A stretch of DNA of 64,000 nucleotides from Tretioscincus oriximinensis (lineage: Eukaryota; Chordata; Lepidosauria; Squamata; Gymnophthalmidae). The notes under the pieces are model-generated. The model worked only from the letters and a program-made list of their open reading frames with translations. It did no database searches and was not told where the DNA came from. The DNA is taken from NCBI GenBank assembly GCA_022410635.1, contig JAJVDF010000583.1:719534-783533 (forward strand). The letters are read 5' to 3'. The translations under genes and the position numbers were made by a program. Shown here piece after piece: positions 25,510 to 35,559 of the stretch. Numbering within the stretch: the first letter of the stretch is position 1; every line of letters starts with the position of its first letter.

Positions 25510-25632
25510 TTCTTCTTCTTCTTCTTCTTCTTCTTCTTCTTCTTCTTCTTCTTCTTCTTCTTCTTCTTCTTCTTCTTCTTCTTCTTCTTCTTCTTCTTCT
25601 TCTTNTTCTTCTTCTTCTTCTTCTTCTTCTTC
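25510..25632. repeat. (TTC)n microsatellite, about 41 units
   Basis: An uninterrupted run of ttc except for one N. It sits between the 3' ends of two SINE pieces facing each other and most likely grew from a SINE tail. Confidence 0.95.
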
Positions 25633-25915
25633 ACCACTGTTCTCACCTTTCAAAGGGACTCAACGCAGCTTACAATGTTATTTTTGCCAGAAGGCTTCCA
25701 TTCTATCTTCCCCACCAGGCTGCGGTGATTCCCATGTATCTACTTGCAGTCTGTTGCAATTTCTAGCAATTCGTGCTTTTGAATAGCTGGTTTGGCTAGA
25801 GCTACAGACTAGTAGAAGGTGCTCACCCCTCCCCACATCCCACACAGAGCTTCGAAACCCAATTTCCCAGATGAGAGACGGATTCCTTAGCGAATGAGCT
25901 ATCTGTGCCTGCTCT
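25633..25915 (-). mobile_element. Sauria-like SINE with L2-type tail
   Basis: On the minus strand it starts with a tRNA-derived head: box A-like tagctcattcg near 25905 and box B-like tttcgaagc. The body (ggggtgagcacc, tagctctagccaaac, agctattc, then gcaagtagatac) follows the order of the Sauria SINE body. The 3' part (tgtaagctgcgttgagtcc, then gaaaggtgagaac) is the tail shared by squamate L2-mobilised SINEs. The final TTC tail of this copy appears replaced by the opposite-strand triplet run beside it. Other copies are at 33451-33915 and 55091-55440. Confidence 0.7.
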
Positions 25916-28366
25916 TACATGGTCATTCGTGGCAGTTCATGGGCTTGAAGAGCTTTGCCTTTCCTCTCCATGAATTTGCTTGCCTATTCCAGGAAACTAT
26001 ATAGTAAATTGTAGCTTGCAACAGGCCCTTCTATATCAGCCAATTTCCTATTGGCTACTTGGACCCATTATGCTAGGAAATTGATTTCATGGGAAAAACC
26101 CTCATTTTAAAACTTGTTTGTTTTGCAAAACTGCAAATAGATTTTTTTTATCCATCATTGTTGTAAGAGCCCTATAGTTTCTGATCTTAGCAAAGGATTA
26201 TGAGACAGGGCTGATGTTGGCAGCTCTCACAAAGCCAAAACATTGTGCATTTAAGGGATAGCAAAAAAGGTATAATGACAGACCTTCCTTGCATTATCAT
26301 AGTTAATCCCCACAATTACATGTGGGAAATTTCCCAAAATCACACTTTTGTAGTGTGAGATAAACAGCATGTTGATACAATTCAAGATGGTATAGATCTC
26401 AGAATTTTGGACTTCACTGAAGGATTTTGTCAAGTGAAGCATTTGGCTATGCTTTACAAAATGAGGTCAGCTGGNAGAAGGGAATGGATAACTTGAAAAG
26501 GACAAGATTTATGATACATGAGCTTCATTCAAACACAGATTAAGTAGCAGCCCTTGCTTGTCCAGAGATCAGAGTGAGCAAAATCCACATTCCACTGGTT
26601 AGCTACCCCATCCTTATACCTGGAAGGAATATCTTAGCCAAAGAGTAGGGAATTCCACTCTTCTTTATAAAAACCATTTTCAAGCTGGTGTTTTAATGTG
26701 CCATGCTAGATCGAAGCACCCAAATTTCCAGTGATCATTCCTATCCACATTAGCTGGAGTTCTTGGTAGTGACTGAAAGATTGATCTGGAATCATGGTTG
26801 AATGAAAGACTTTTAATGCTGCCATTGATGTCTCATGTGAAGGCAGTCAAGATTGTTTCCAAATTTAGACTATTTCAATGGAATATGGTTCCAGCGGAAG
26901 TGATATAGTTAAGGTAAATGTAGAATGTTCCTAGTCTGTCAGGCCCCAGTTCAACATCTATCAAGTCACATCATTCTTATTTAATTGCTTTGAAGACTCT
27001 TAAAAAGCAGAGCTTACATGTCACTAAAAAGATTAAAAGGGGAATTGAAAAAGTGAAGAGATGTCCGTACTAACATGTGTGGTATGCATCATGGATATCA
27101 CACCTTGCTTAGAAAAAGCACTCTAGGCCATGAACAGAGTAGAGTGAGGGCAGACAGTCACCCACATGACACCCCCCCCCCCCCATCGCAGCCTGTCTTT
27201 GAAGGCAGAAAACAAAACAACATCTCTGGATTCAGCCATTGCTCTAGAAATGCATCCTGTACCACATTCTCCAGTAATCTCTCTTTGGATCTAGATTGGG
27301 ATTAGATCTTGCTGCCACCACATAGACAGGTAACAGTGATAAGGATTGGTTTAGACTCCCTTTCAGAGCCCAGTGACACTTTGTCAGGCTTCAGAAGGCA
27401 GTTCACTTCTACAGTTATTATTTCTGGGATCCCCCAGCCTGAAATGGTTGCTTCCAGCCAGGACTCCAAAGGTAACCAGACTAGAAAGAAGAACTGGATT
27501 TTTATTACCAGAAGGGACTCAAAGCTTCATTAGACATTGAATTCTATTAGAGACTAAAACAAATCTGAAAAAAATCAAACTCCACTAATCATTGTTTGCA
27601 TAACACAGAAGAAAAAGGAATATTGAAAGAACGAGCCTTATTCATACAAATGGTTGGTTTAACGCACAGTGAACAAATAGGTGTACAAATTAGCTGTGAT
27701 AANTGCTTGTGTTCAGTGTTGTTATTTATTATGTGTTCCATTACATAAATTGGTTGCAGAATTATAACAAATGTTCTTTATTAATCTTACCTTTCTTGTG
27801 GCTAGAGAATGACTCGAGGCAATTATCTACAGCATGGAACTCAATTTTGTTATTGCTGATGGGCAAAGTTAGGCAGGCATCTTCGCAGTTCTGCACAGAC
27901 AACTGATATTACCCTGTGTTAGCTTTCCAGTGGCCTTGCTCTGACCCTTATTTGTCCTTAAATGATATATCACCACTTTTGCAGCCCAAAGCATTCATTC
28001 TTGTGTCAAGAAATATGATTATTCTAGAGATCTGAGTCTTTAATCTCCAGGGCTCAGGAAAACTACTTTTAACTATTTGATATTGCATGATACATTGCTA
28101 TATTTTGTAAATCTACAGGTTCATTCTGTTTTTAACTGTACTTCTCATAAATCAATAGGTTAGAAATTACTCACACAGTGCCATATAGGTGCTTAACTCA
28201 ATTCTTATCATCCTGTCTGGGACAGAAACCTGGAAATATTAACATCTGAAAAGCACCTTATTGCTCTTAACTGTATCTCCAAGTTTCTAATATGCCCATG
28301 TTATTTTAGCTTTTTTAAAATTGATTTGTCAAATTATTAATAATTGGGAGAGTTCACAGTTTCATA
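25916..28366. other. Unassigned sequence
   Basis: No gene recognised. It contains a poly(C) run at 27172-27184 and a diverged SINE tail (gaagaactggatttttat, then agaagggactcaaagc) at 27487-27530. Confidence 0.5.
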
Positions 28367-28797
28367 GTCTGTGTGCACACAACCACTTAAAAACCGCTAT
28401 AAAGCTATATTCCGGTATATAGCAATCACGTGTCTATGCACACCAAACCTGTATATTCCATGGCCTGTGCCCCAGTTCCGTAATATCACTCACTGATCTC
28501 AGGGCAGTGCAGTCTGAGAATTTTTGCAACAGCCACTAAAAACTACTGCTGCGTTCTCACTTGTTTTAACCTCTCAAGCCTAATTTGTGCACATGCATAT
28601 GCTCAGAAGAGGACAAGGGGTTGGCCACGAGAGGACGGAGGTTCTCCAGGACGATGCCTGAATATTCCAGTAATAGTTTATTCTGGGAAAAATGGCATTT
28701 ATTGCAGGACGACTGTTGAAAAAATGCTTAACCCGTATGCTGGACTCGTCCTCATCTCACTCTGATCGAGGTAGAAATATGCTGTGTGCATGCAGCC
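28367..28797 (-). mobile_element. TIR DNA transposon, copy 3 (short form)
   Basis: The left end gtctgtgtgcacacaacc pairs with the right end (gctgtgtgcatgcagcc). The interior is the closest match to copy 2: gctatattccggtatatagc, cctgtatattccatgg, gacgatgcctgaatatt, aatggcatttattgcagg. A possible 5-bp duplication, catag, flanks the two ends but is too short to trust. It is 431 bp and non-coding. It is an internally deleted or differently built relative of copies 1, 4 and 5. Confidence 0.7.
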
Positions 28798-28816
28798 ATA
28801 GATTTGTAAATGAAGA

Positions 28817-30200
28817 TTTTTTTTTTAGAAATGTTATATAAATTTTATTGATTAGTTATTTGACCACATCAAAAGGGGAGAGGGAGGGAAAAGTGAAAGA
28901 AAAGGGGAAATAAAGATAATTAAAAAGTCAGTATCCTCCCGTTTCTTTTGTCAGGTGCTGTCTTGATGTTTTCTGTATAAAAATGCTCACTATGNGGGTT
29001 GTAGTCCTATCAGACCCCTACAAGAGTGTCTGCAGTTGTGATCCATTAGTNGTCAAGAAGGATCTTATGAGATGTTTTCTGATTTTCTCATAAGCAGAGC
29101 AGTCCAGAAGAAAATGAGCTGAATTTTCTTGATCTCCCCAGACACATAAGATTTCCCTTCTGGGCATGTTTTCAAACCATCTCGGTTTGCCCATGATATG
29201 TAGTTGGTCAAATCTGGCTTTGGTGAATGTTTTTCTCAGTATCAGTGTTAATGGGAAAGCAAGGTAGCTTTCCATGTTTACCTTCTGCTTGTGCCGGGAT
29301 AGATAGGGAGTGACTTTTGAATTAGAAATAATAGCTATGCTATTCTGTGCAGTGATGTTCCTCTAAACAGAGTCGGTGCATTCTGTTATTTGTCATTTGC
29401 TGCAGTTTCATTCAGTAGTTAAATTGTGCTGGAAACATCTAAGTAGATTCACAGATATTGAAAAGATTCCAGTTTTTGTAAGCTTGCTGCTCCTCAAATT
29501 TCTGCTCCATATAAGAGTTTTGGTAGAACTTTGTGTTTGAATACTTCTAGGGTTGGTCTCAAGGTACCTGGGTATTTGTGGTGGTAGAGTTTACATAGAG
29601 AGCAGGCTTCCGGGGGTGCCTTCTTCATGTTGTATTTTACATTGACTGACCAGTGTCTTGTGGATATGAACATTAACCCTGGATACTGAAAAGTAATTGT
29701 TTGTTCCAGGTTACCCTCTTTTAGGTGCCTCTTGTGTGTTCTTCTTGCTTTTCCAAAGCACATTATTTTGGATTTCTCCTTGCTTACGGTGAAAGCATTT
29801 ACTTTACAATAGGTCATAAATTTTGTCAGTAGTCCCTTCAACCCAATTAGTGACAATGCCTTCAACACCATATCATCTACATACAGGAGTATATTAGTAG
29901 CCACTGTACAAAATTCTTGGAGTATGGAATTCATCATGATTTATGGTCCTAACCCACTTTTCTCCTGTTAGTTTCAAAGTGCTACTAGTCCCTTTACTGG
30001 ACTTTCTACTAGACTTACATGGCTATTTCTCTGAAATTATGGTCCTAACCACATTGTTGACATAGAAATTAAATAAGAAAGGGGCTAACAGACAGCCTTG
30101 TTTCACCCCAGTGTTGGTTTCAATTTCTAAAAAGAAATTTAAAAATGCCTTGCTCTGTAATATTATGCCATGTGGTATTTGAACAAAATTAAAAGATATT
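28817..30200 (-). pseudogene. LINE ORF2 fragment (YVDD reverse transcriptase), interrupted
   Basis: Minus strand, from about 30200 down. Motif B reads NTGVKQGCLLAPFLFNF (30060-30130). Motif C reads LLYVDDMVL (about 29885). The thumb region has KSKIMCFGK, then GAEI. Further 3', a C-terminal block with zinc-ligand-like spacing (LCVWGDQENSAHFLLDC) lies at about 29090-29150. A T-run at 28820-28827 is the complement of a poly(A) tail. A small retroposon splits the reverse transcriptase at 29955-30036. The sequence is unlike the CR1, L2 and L1 copies here, and an R4/Dong-like clade is my best guess. Frameshifts between blocks show it is dead. Confidence 0.75.
29941..30050 (-). mobile_element. Short retroposon with 14-bp target duplication
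   Basis: The 14-mer ttatggtcctaacc occurs at 29941-29954 and again at 30037-30050, bracketing an 82-bp insert. On the minus strand the insert starts tttcagagaaatagcc, continues through gtctagtagaaagtcc, and reaches gcactttgaaactaac. Removing the insert and one copy of the duplication restores the flanking reverse transcriptase. A 14-bp duplication indicates LINE-mediated insertion. It is the same family as 46417-46522. Confidence 0.85.
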
Positions 30201-30989
30201 GAAATTCTTCAGTGAAGAAAAAACTGTAAGTATCTGAAAACAATCAGAATTCCAGAATCAGAGGTGGCATCCTTTGAAGACTAGCTGCATTCTATGGGAA
30301 GCTTCAGAAACATATGAGAGAAGAAAGACAGGATTAGNCTCAAATTCATCAGAGGAGTTGCAGATTTTCTCTGCCCCACAACCTTTTTCATGTGACTTTA
30401 TATGCTGGCTCCAAATGCCTGGTATAAAGAAAAAACCCAGATATTGACAGGTTCACTTGATATTGAGGTGGAAATGGCCCAACCCAACATTTGCATAAAC
30501 TAACAGGTCATTCCAGTTTACCTTTTCTTTTTAGTATAAATTTGGTAAGCAAATATTCTTTTCTTGTAAATAATGCAAAGTTGATTGCCATGCCCACAGT
30601 CTAGGATATGTGAACCACTTATAAGTCCCACAATTGTAATGGCTCAATAAAAGAATTGAATGAAACAAACTTGAGAAAATGAAAGAGGTATTATTGATCC
30701 TGGTATCTGATATAAATTGAATTACAGTATATCACACTGATTACATTCTCAGTTCAAACAGCTGCAATAACACTGTCTGATGAAATGGTTTCATAAACGT
30801 ATTGTATAAAGAAATCTAAAATTCTGCAGTAACTGTGAAGATGGCGTTGTAATTGATGTGGGTTCAGTGATGCCTAGTCCTATGGGATGAGTGGAGGGGT
30901 TAAGCACTGAGTTATTGTTAGCTTTGACTTTGATGAAATGCAGAAATACAGATTACACTAGTATTCTTTCTGGGTTTTCATATATACTA
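30201..30989. other. Unassigned sequence
   Basis: No gene or repeat recognised between the LINE remnant and the next L1. Confidence 0.5.
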
Positions 30990-31119
30990 GCAGGAAACTA
31001 TAAGAGAGTTTGGAGGATAACAGAGTAACAATTCAAAAAGTGGAATGATAAATACCCAGGAAGACTGGACAGAATAAGAGTCTTGAAAATGTTGACATTA
31101 CCAAAGTTAATGTATTTAA

Positions 31120-31310
31120 TTAAAGACGCATCTCTTCAACCTGGCCTTTGGTTGAAGAAATGCTGTTTTTTCTATCCACCTTCAGATGCTAATTATTACT
31201 GTTTTAAAATGTAAATTTTGTACTGTTTATTTTTTTGTTGCCGCTCTGAGACCTTTGGATATGGGCCGTGGTATAAATGTAAATAAATAAATATAAATAA
31301 ATAAATAAAT
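31120..31310 (+). mobile_element. L2 LINE 3' end
   Basis: Starts with gacgcatctcttcaacctg (ORF2 end, THLFNLAFG). It runs through 'ctgagacctttggatatggg' and closes in an (aaat)n tail at 31280-31310. It is inserted into L1 ORF2 right after the LPKLMYL motif. Strongly 5'-truncated. Confidence 0.75.
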
Positions 31311-31430
31311 TTGGACAGGAAAAATTGTAAATGGGTGTCAGGTTGAGAAACAAATGGCTAATAACCCCAGTGGAGCAAGGAGGCTGGGGTCTTCCAAGTA
31401 TAGAAGCATGCCACAACACATTCTAAATTC

Positions 31431-32127
31431 ATAAGAACATAAGAAGAGCCATACTGGATCAGGCCACAGCCCATCAAGTCCAGCATTCTGTGTCACACAG
31501 AGGCCCACCAGATGCACCTGGGCAGCCTGAACAGAGGAAAGCAAAATATGCTCCTGTTCATGACTCCCTGCAAATGGTATTTCAAGAGTCCTGCCTGTTG
31601 CTCCATCCGGGAGCCGACATCCAGACAACTATCCTAGTATCCATTTATACCCTTAGTGTCCATAAACCTGTCTAGTCCTGTCTTGAAACTATCCAAGCTG
31701 TTGGCTACTACTACCTCTTCAGGAAGTAAATTCCACAGGCCGATGACCCTCTGGGTGAAAAAATACTTTCCTTTGTCTGTTCTCACTTTTCTACCCAACA
31801 ATTTTAAGGAGTGCCCTCTGGTCCTTGTGTTGTGTGATAGAGAAAACATTTTTCTCTATTCACCCTGTCGATCCCATGCATGATTTTGTAAACTTCAATC
31901 AGATCACCCCTGAAACGTCTCCTTTCAAGGCTGAAGAGGCCCAGACGTTGCAGCCTTGCTTCGTAAGGGAGGTGCTCCAGACCCTTGATCATTTTTGTTG
32001 CCCTTTTCTGCACCTTCTCCAGTTCCAAAATATCCCTCTTGAGATGTGGTGACCAGAATTGCCCTTTTCTGCACCTTCTCCAGTTCCAAAATATCCCTCT
32101 TGAGATGTGGTGACCAGAATTGAACAC
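31431..32127 (-). mobile_element. CR1 LINE 3' half inserted in L1
   Basis: On the minus strand it runs from the [17 protein letters not shown] region near 32120 through [14 protein letters not shown] and FFTQRVIGLWNLLPEE. The 3' UTR follows, ending at 31431 in the family's terminal cataag-type repeat. It is nearly identical in sense to 45005-45481 and 51455-52998. It lacks the reverse transcriptase core. A 61-bp tandem duplication (31998-32119) disrupts its 5' part. Confidence 0.9.
31998..32119. repeat. 61-bp tandem duplication in CR1
   Basis: The segment starting ttgcccttttctgcacc occurs at 31998 and again at 32059 with no visible difference. It is therefore recent or corrected, or is an assembly artefact. 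Confidence 0.9.
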
Positions 32128-33069
32128 CAGAATTTTTAGAGATACAAAATCTAGATAAATAGATAAAAGTAGAGAGCGGGAGGAGTTTTTTTAAAAAAAA
32201 CCACACTGAAAATCTGGAAAAAAAGAAATTGTCAGTGAACAATGTCAGCAAACTAGCATCCATATGGAAAATAAAAGTAAGGAATGCAAACAGTATGAAT
32301 ACAGCACTAGAAGGATTGAAAAGAAATAATATAACAATCTTGGAGAAGTTATACAACAACAATGGAGACCCTATAAATGTAAATGACATTAAGTTTCTAG
32401 CAGGAAATAGAAATTGGTTGTAAATAGTTCCAATAGTACAATATTTAAAGAAGAGGGAAATCAGAAACAAAATAAAAGAACCCGATACACAAATAGGAGG
32501 AATAACAAGGAAATACAGGAGAGAATAAGGTAGCAGCCGATATAAATATCCAGCTACTATCAACTAAGAAAAAAGTCAGAAATGAAATATGTGATAACTG
32601 GAGATTAGATGTGTCTATAGATAGAGAGGTGGTAGGAAGAGAAATCAGGAATGTAAAGACAGAAATGTTTAATAAGGCTGCGTTCACACAGCTATTTTAT
32701 CACTTAGTTGTAGCAACTTAATGAAGGTCAGGTCAAACGTGTTAAGCGTGTTTCAGCAGTTCTTTCTCAATAAACGCCTTTTATACTGCAACAAACTATT
32801 GCTGGGATAATGAGGAATAATTGTGGAGAATGTCTGAAATCTCGCAGCCAACCTCCGTCATCTCGTAGCCAATCCGCTTCCTCTCCAGTGTAAACAAAAA
32901 TAGTGCGAGAGAGAGGAGAGGGGGGATGACAGAAGGAAGTGCCCCCTCCTCGGGCCCTCCTTTTCCTAATCTCAGGCTGCCCTCCACCTCCTTTTGGGGG
33001 CTTCTGCCTAAAGATCTGCTGTGCAAAAGAAAGGGGAACAATGGCAGACATCCTCCTCCCCTTAGCTGA

Positions 33070-33450
33070 TCTATTTGACAGCTGATCTCCAGGGAATTCT
33101 GCTTTAGCAAGAGGAGCCGGAGAAGGCAGCATTCTGCTGGCCCCATCCATACAGAGCCAAAAGCAGGTGGAGGAAATTCTGCTGAAGAGGCTGCATTCTG
33201 CTGGCCCCATCCATACAGAGCCTAGTTCTGGGTAACATTTTGGGACAGAGCTTGGTCTTCCACATTCCAAAATGTCCCAAAATGTTACCCAGAACTAGGC
33301 ATCGTATGAATGGGGCCAGCAGAACACAGCCGCTTCAGCAGAATTTCCTCTGCCTGCTTTTGGTTCCGTATGGATGGGACCAGCAGAACAGAGCAGTCTC
33401 CGCCTTCTCTTGCTTCAGCAGAATTCCCTGGAGACTGGCTGTCAAATGGA
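33070..33450. repeat. Large palindrome, 178-bp arms, 25-bp spacer
   Basis: The left arm 33070-33247 and the right arm 33273-33450 are imperfect inverted copies. Examples are ctagttctgggtaac against gttacccagaactag at the centre, and tctatttgacagc against gctgtcaaatgga at the rim. Each arm contains sub-repeats of ctgctggccccatcc. The same core, shorter and more diverged, lies in copy 5 at 35179-35380. Confidence 0.85.
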
Positions 33451-33915
33451 TAGAAGAAGAAGAAGAAGAAGAAGAAGAAGAAGAAGAAGAAGAAGAAGAA
33501 GAAGAAGAAGAAGAAGAAGAAGAAGAAGAAGAAGAAGAAGAAGAAGNNNNNNNNNNNNNNNNNNNNNNNNNNNNNNNNNNNNNNNNNNNNNNNNNNNNNN
33601 NNNNNNNNNNNNNNNNNNNNNNNNNNNNNNNNNNNNNNNNNNNNNNNNNNNAGAAGAAGAAAGAAGAAGAACTTGGTTCTTATATCCCGCTTTTCTCACC
33701 TTCCAAAGGGACTCAAAGTGGCTTACAAGGATATATTTTGCCCGAAGGCTCACATTCTATCTTCCCCACCAGGCTCTGGTGGTTCTCATGTATCTACTTG
33801 CATTCAGTTGCAATTTCTTGCAATTCATGCTTTCGAATAGCTGGGTTGGCTAGAGCTACAGGCTAGTGGAAGGTGCTCACCCCTCCCCACTTCCAACACA
33901 GGGCTTCAAAACCCG
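33451..33915 (-). mobile_element. Sauria-like SINE with (GAA)n tail and assembly gap
   Basis: The minus-strand body starts near 33915 with gttttgaagccctgtg. It passes gggtgagcacc, tagctctagcc and caagtagatacatgag, then the L2-type 3' end (taagccactttgagtcc). It ends in a TTC tail that appears as (GAA)n on the + strand. The tail is broken by Ns at 33547-33651, so its true length is unknown. The tRNA-like head is truncated. It is inserted immediately after the right arm of the palindrome. Confidence 0.8.
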
Positions 33916-34998
33916 TTCCCTTGTTCCCTTTCCTTTTGCAGAGCTGATCTCCAGGCAGCAGCGGAGGGCTGGCTGGGCTTAGGAAAAGGATTCTCGTGAC
34001 ACGCGGCCCGCTCCAGCTAGCCCTCCAATCGGCTCTGTTGGGCTGGCTGGAAGGAGGGGCACAGCCGAAGCAATGCAGCGGAGTCAGCTGCATATCACAA
34101 GAATTGATGTATACGTGTGCACAGAAACGCCATTGTATATTCTGGAATATAGCTTCGTGGTGAGAACATACCCACCTTTGCTATATTCCGGAATATAACT
34201 TCATTCCAGGTTTTAGCTCATCGTGTGAAAGTAGCCTTAGTTAAAGAAAACAAGAAGAAAAATCATTCACAAATGGTATCGACCACCTGCACAGTTTGCC
34301 CATTACNTCCTAAATTTGAGAGAACATGTTGGCATGGATGTGGAAGGATTTGGCAGTGCAAGTACGTGCAAGACTTCTGGAAATCAACAGAAGAAGAAAT
34401 AAATATGATGCTGGAGCTACAAACAACAATCTCTAATAAAATGGTAATATTAAGTGCCGGGTTAAATGTCATATGTGATAAATGGAAGAAAGAAATATTT
34501 GAAGAATTAATAGCTTGAGCTAAGTTGGAAAGAGAAATCAAACTGGACATTAATGAAATGGCAAGATTATATAATAGAATTTACTGCAAAGTAAACAACC
34601 TGGATAAAATAAGAGAAAATTAGGCAATGCAGGCAAAAATGGCTTCCAATTAAAGAATATTTAAAAAGAGCCTGAAGAACTAAAAAATGGCAGAAAATTC
34701 ACTTTGGTGGGACATGAATACTAATCTAAGCAGCTGCTTTTTATGTCTGGTTGCAGTCTTGGGCTGCGTGCACACAGCTATTTTCTTACTCAATCGGGAG
34801 ATGAGGGTGGTTCTGGCACATGTGTTAAATGTCTTTCAGCAGTCATCTCACAATAAACGCCGTTTATCTCNGAATAAACTATTGCTAGGATATTCAGGCA
34901 TCATTCCAGAGAACCTCCATCTTCTCGTGGCCATCCCCAGTCCTCTAGCGTGTGCACAAAAGGTACGAAAGGTTAAAACATTAGCTGTGAAAAAGGAC

Positions 34999-35136
34999 AG
35001 GCTGCATCCACAGGGAGCCAATCTGTTCCTTGTAATAGGAGCCTGCAAACCACATACTAGTGTGGACTATGGCAGGCCCAATGGGTTGGCAGGCTCCTAT
35101 TCCGAGGAACAGATTGGCTCCCTGTAGATGCAGCCT
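34999..35136. repeat. Nested fold-back, 48-bp arms
   Basis: The arms aggctgcatccacaggga... (34999-35046) and its inverted partner ...tccctgtagatgcagcct (35089-35136) differ at only about four positions. Outside both lies gac. It may be a small palindromic element that jumped into copy 5, since its end ggctgcatccaca resembles the host element's own end. Confidence 0.7.
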
Positions 35137-35178
35137 GACAACGCAGCACAGTCCTTTTTGACAACTACTGCTGCTTTA

Positions 35179-35380
35179 GGAAATTCTGCCGAAGCAAGAG
35201 GAGGCGGAGACGGCTGCATTCTGCTGGTTCCATCCATAGGGTGTCTAGTTCTTGGTAACGTTTTGGGACAGACCTTGGCCATCCACATGCCAAAATGTCA
35301 CAAAATATTACTTAGAACTAAGCAANGTATGGATGGGGCCAGCAGAACACAACCTCCTCTTTGCTTCGGCAGAATTTCCT
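35179..35380. repeat. Palindromic core of copy 5
   Basis: Opens ggaaattctgccgaagc and closes gcttcggcagaatttcc. The centre tctagttcttggtaacg faces attacttagaactaag. Homologous to the palindrome at 33070-33450 but more decayed. Confidence 0.8.
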
Positions 35381-35559
35381 CTAGCCAGATCTCCGCCTGC
35401 TTTCGGTGTCTGCTGCTGACAGATTGGCTTCAAGGAGGAGGCAATGATGGCAGCAGCAGCCCCCCAAAACAGGCAGGGGGGCATTTGTGCACGAGATTGC
35501 TAATATTCCAGAGTATAGCTTGGTGGGGTGCACAGTCACATGGTTGCGTGCACGTAGCC

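Larger units (their letters stand above)
32676..34236 (+). mobile_element. TIR DNA transposon, copy 4 (long form) with nested SINE
   Basis: The left end ggctgcgttcacacagct pairs with the right end (cgtgtgaaagtagcc). Near the left end come 'aataaacgcc' and 'attgctgggataatgagg', and near the right end ggaatatagcttc and gctatattccggaata. The middle holds a large palindrome (33070-33450) and then a SINE (33451-33915). L1 ORF2 lies on both sides, so the boundaries are well supported. The flanks tttaataa and ttagttaa could be a decayed 8-bp duplication. No transposase is seen. Without the SINE the element is about 1.1 kb. Confidence 0.75.
30990..34761 (+). pseudogene. L1 LINE ORF2 C-terminal part, cut into four by insertions
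   Basis: Four blocks read in order as one L1 ORF2 after the reverse transcriptase. Block 1 (30990-31119) has NYKRVWRIT and GRLDRIRVLKMLTLPK. Block 2 (31311-31430) has WTGKNCKW. Block 3 (32128-32675) has LEGLKRNNITILEKLY. Block 4 (34237-34761) has KIIHKWYRPPAQ and the C-terminal CWHGCG / INMMLELQTT region. Between the blocks sit an L2 end, a CR1 and transposon copy 4. The order matches the L1 at 53-55 kb, which carries the equivalent LVLPKFIYMS and WYRTPAH motifs. Stops and frameshifts are frequent, so the copy was old before or during these hits. Confidence 0.75.
34762..35559 (+). mobile_element. TIR DNA transposon, copy 5 (long form)
   Basis: The left end ggctgcgtgcacacagct pairs with the right end ttgcgtgcacgtagcc. 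Interior blocks shared with copies 1 and 4: acaataaacgccgttt, gctaggatattcagg, the palindrome at 35179-35380, and a GC-rich 'cctgctttcggtgtctgctgctg' type stretch (given in part). It carries an additional, separate fold-back at 34999-35136 that I do not see in copies 1 and 4. It sits only 525 bp from copy 4, just after the end of the L1. Non-coding. Confidence 0.75.

Noticed and set aside
25326..25766. Long poly-Lys, poly-Phe, poly-Leu and poly-Glu frames
   Set aside because: Translations of the (TTC)n microsatellite, not genes.
33240..33866. Open frame of more than 200 residues with a poly-Glu run
   Set aside because: It runs through a palindrome, a (GAA)n tail and an N gap; no coding signature.
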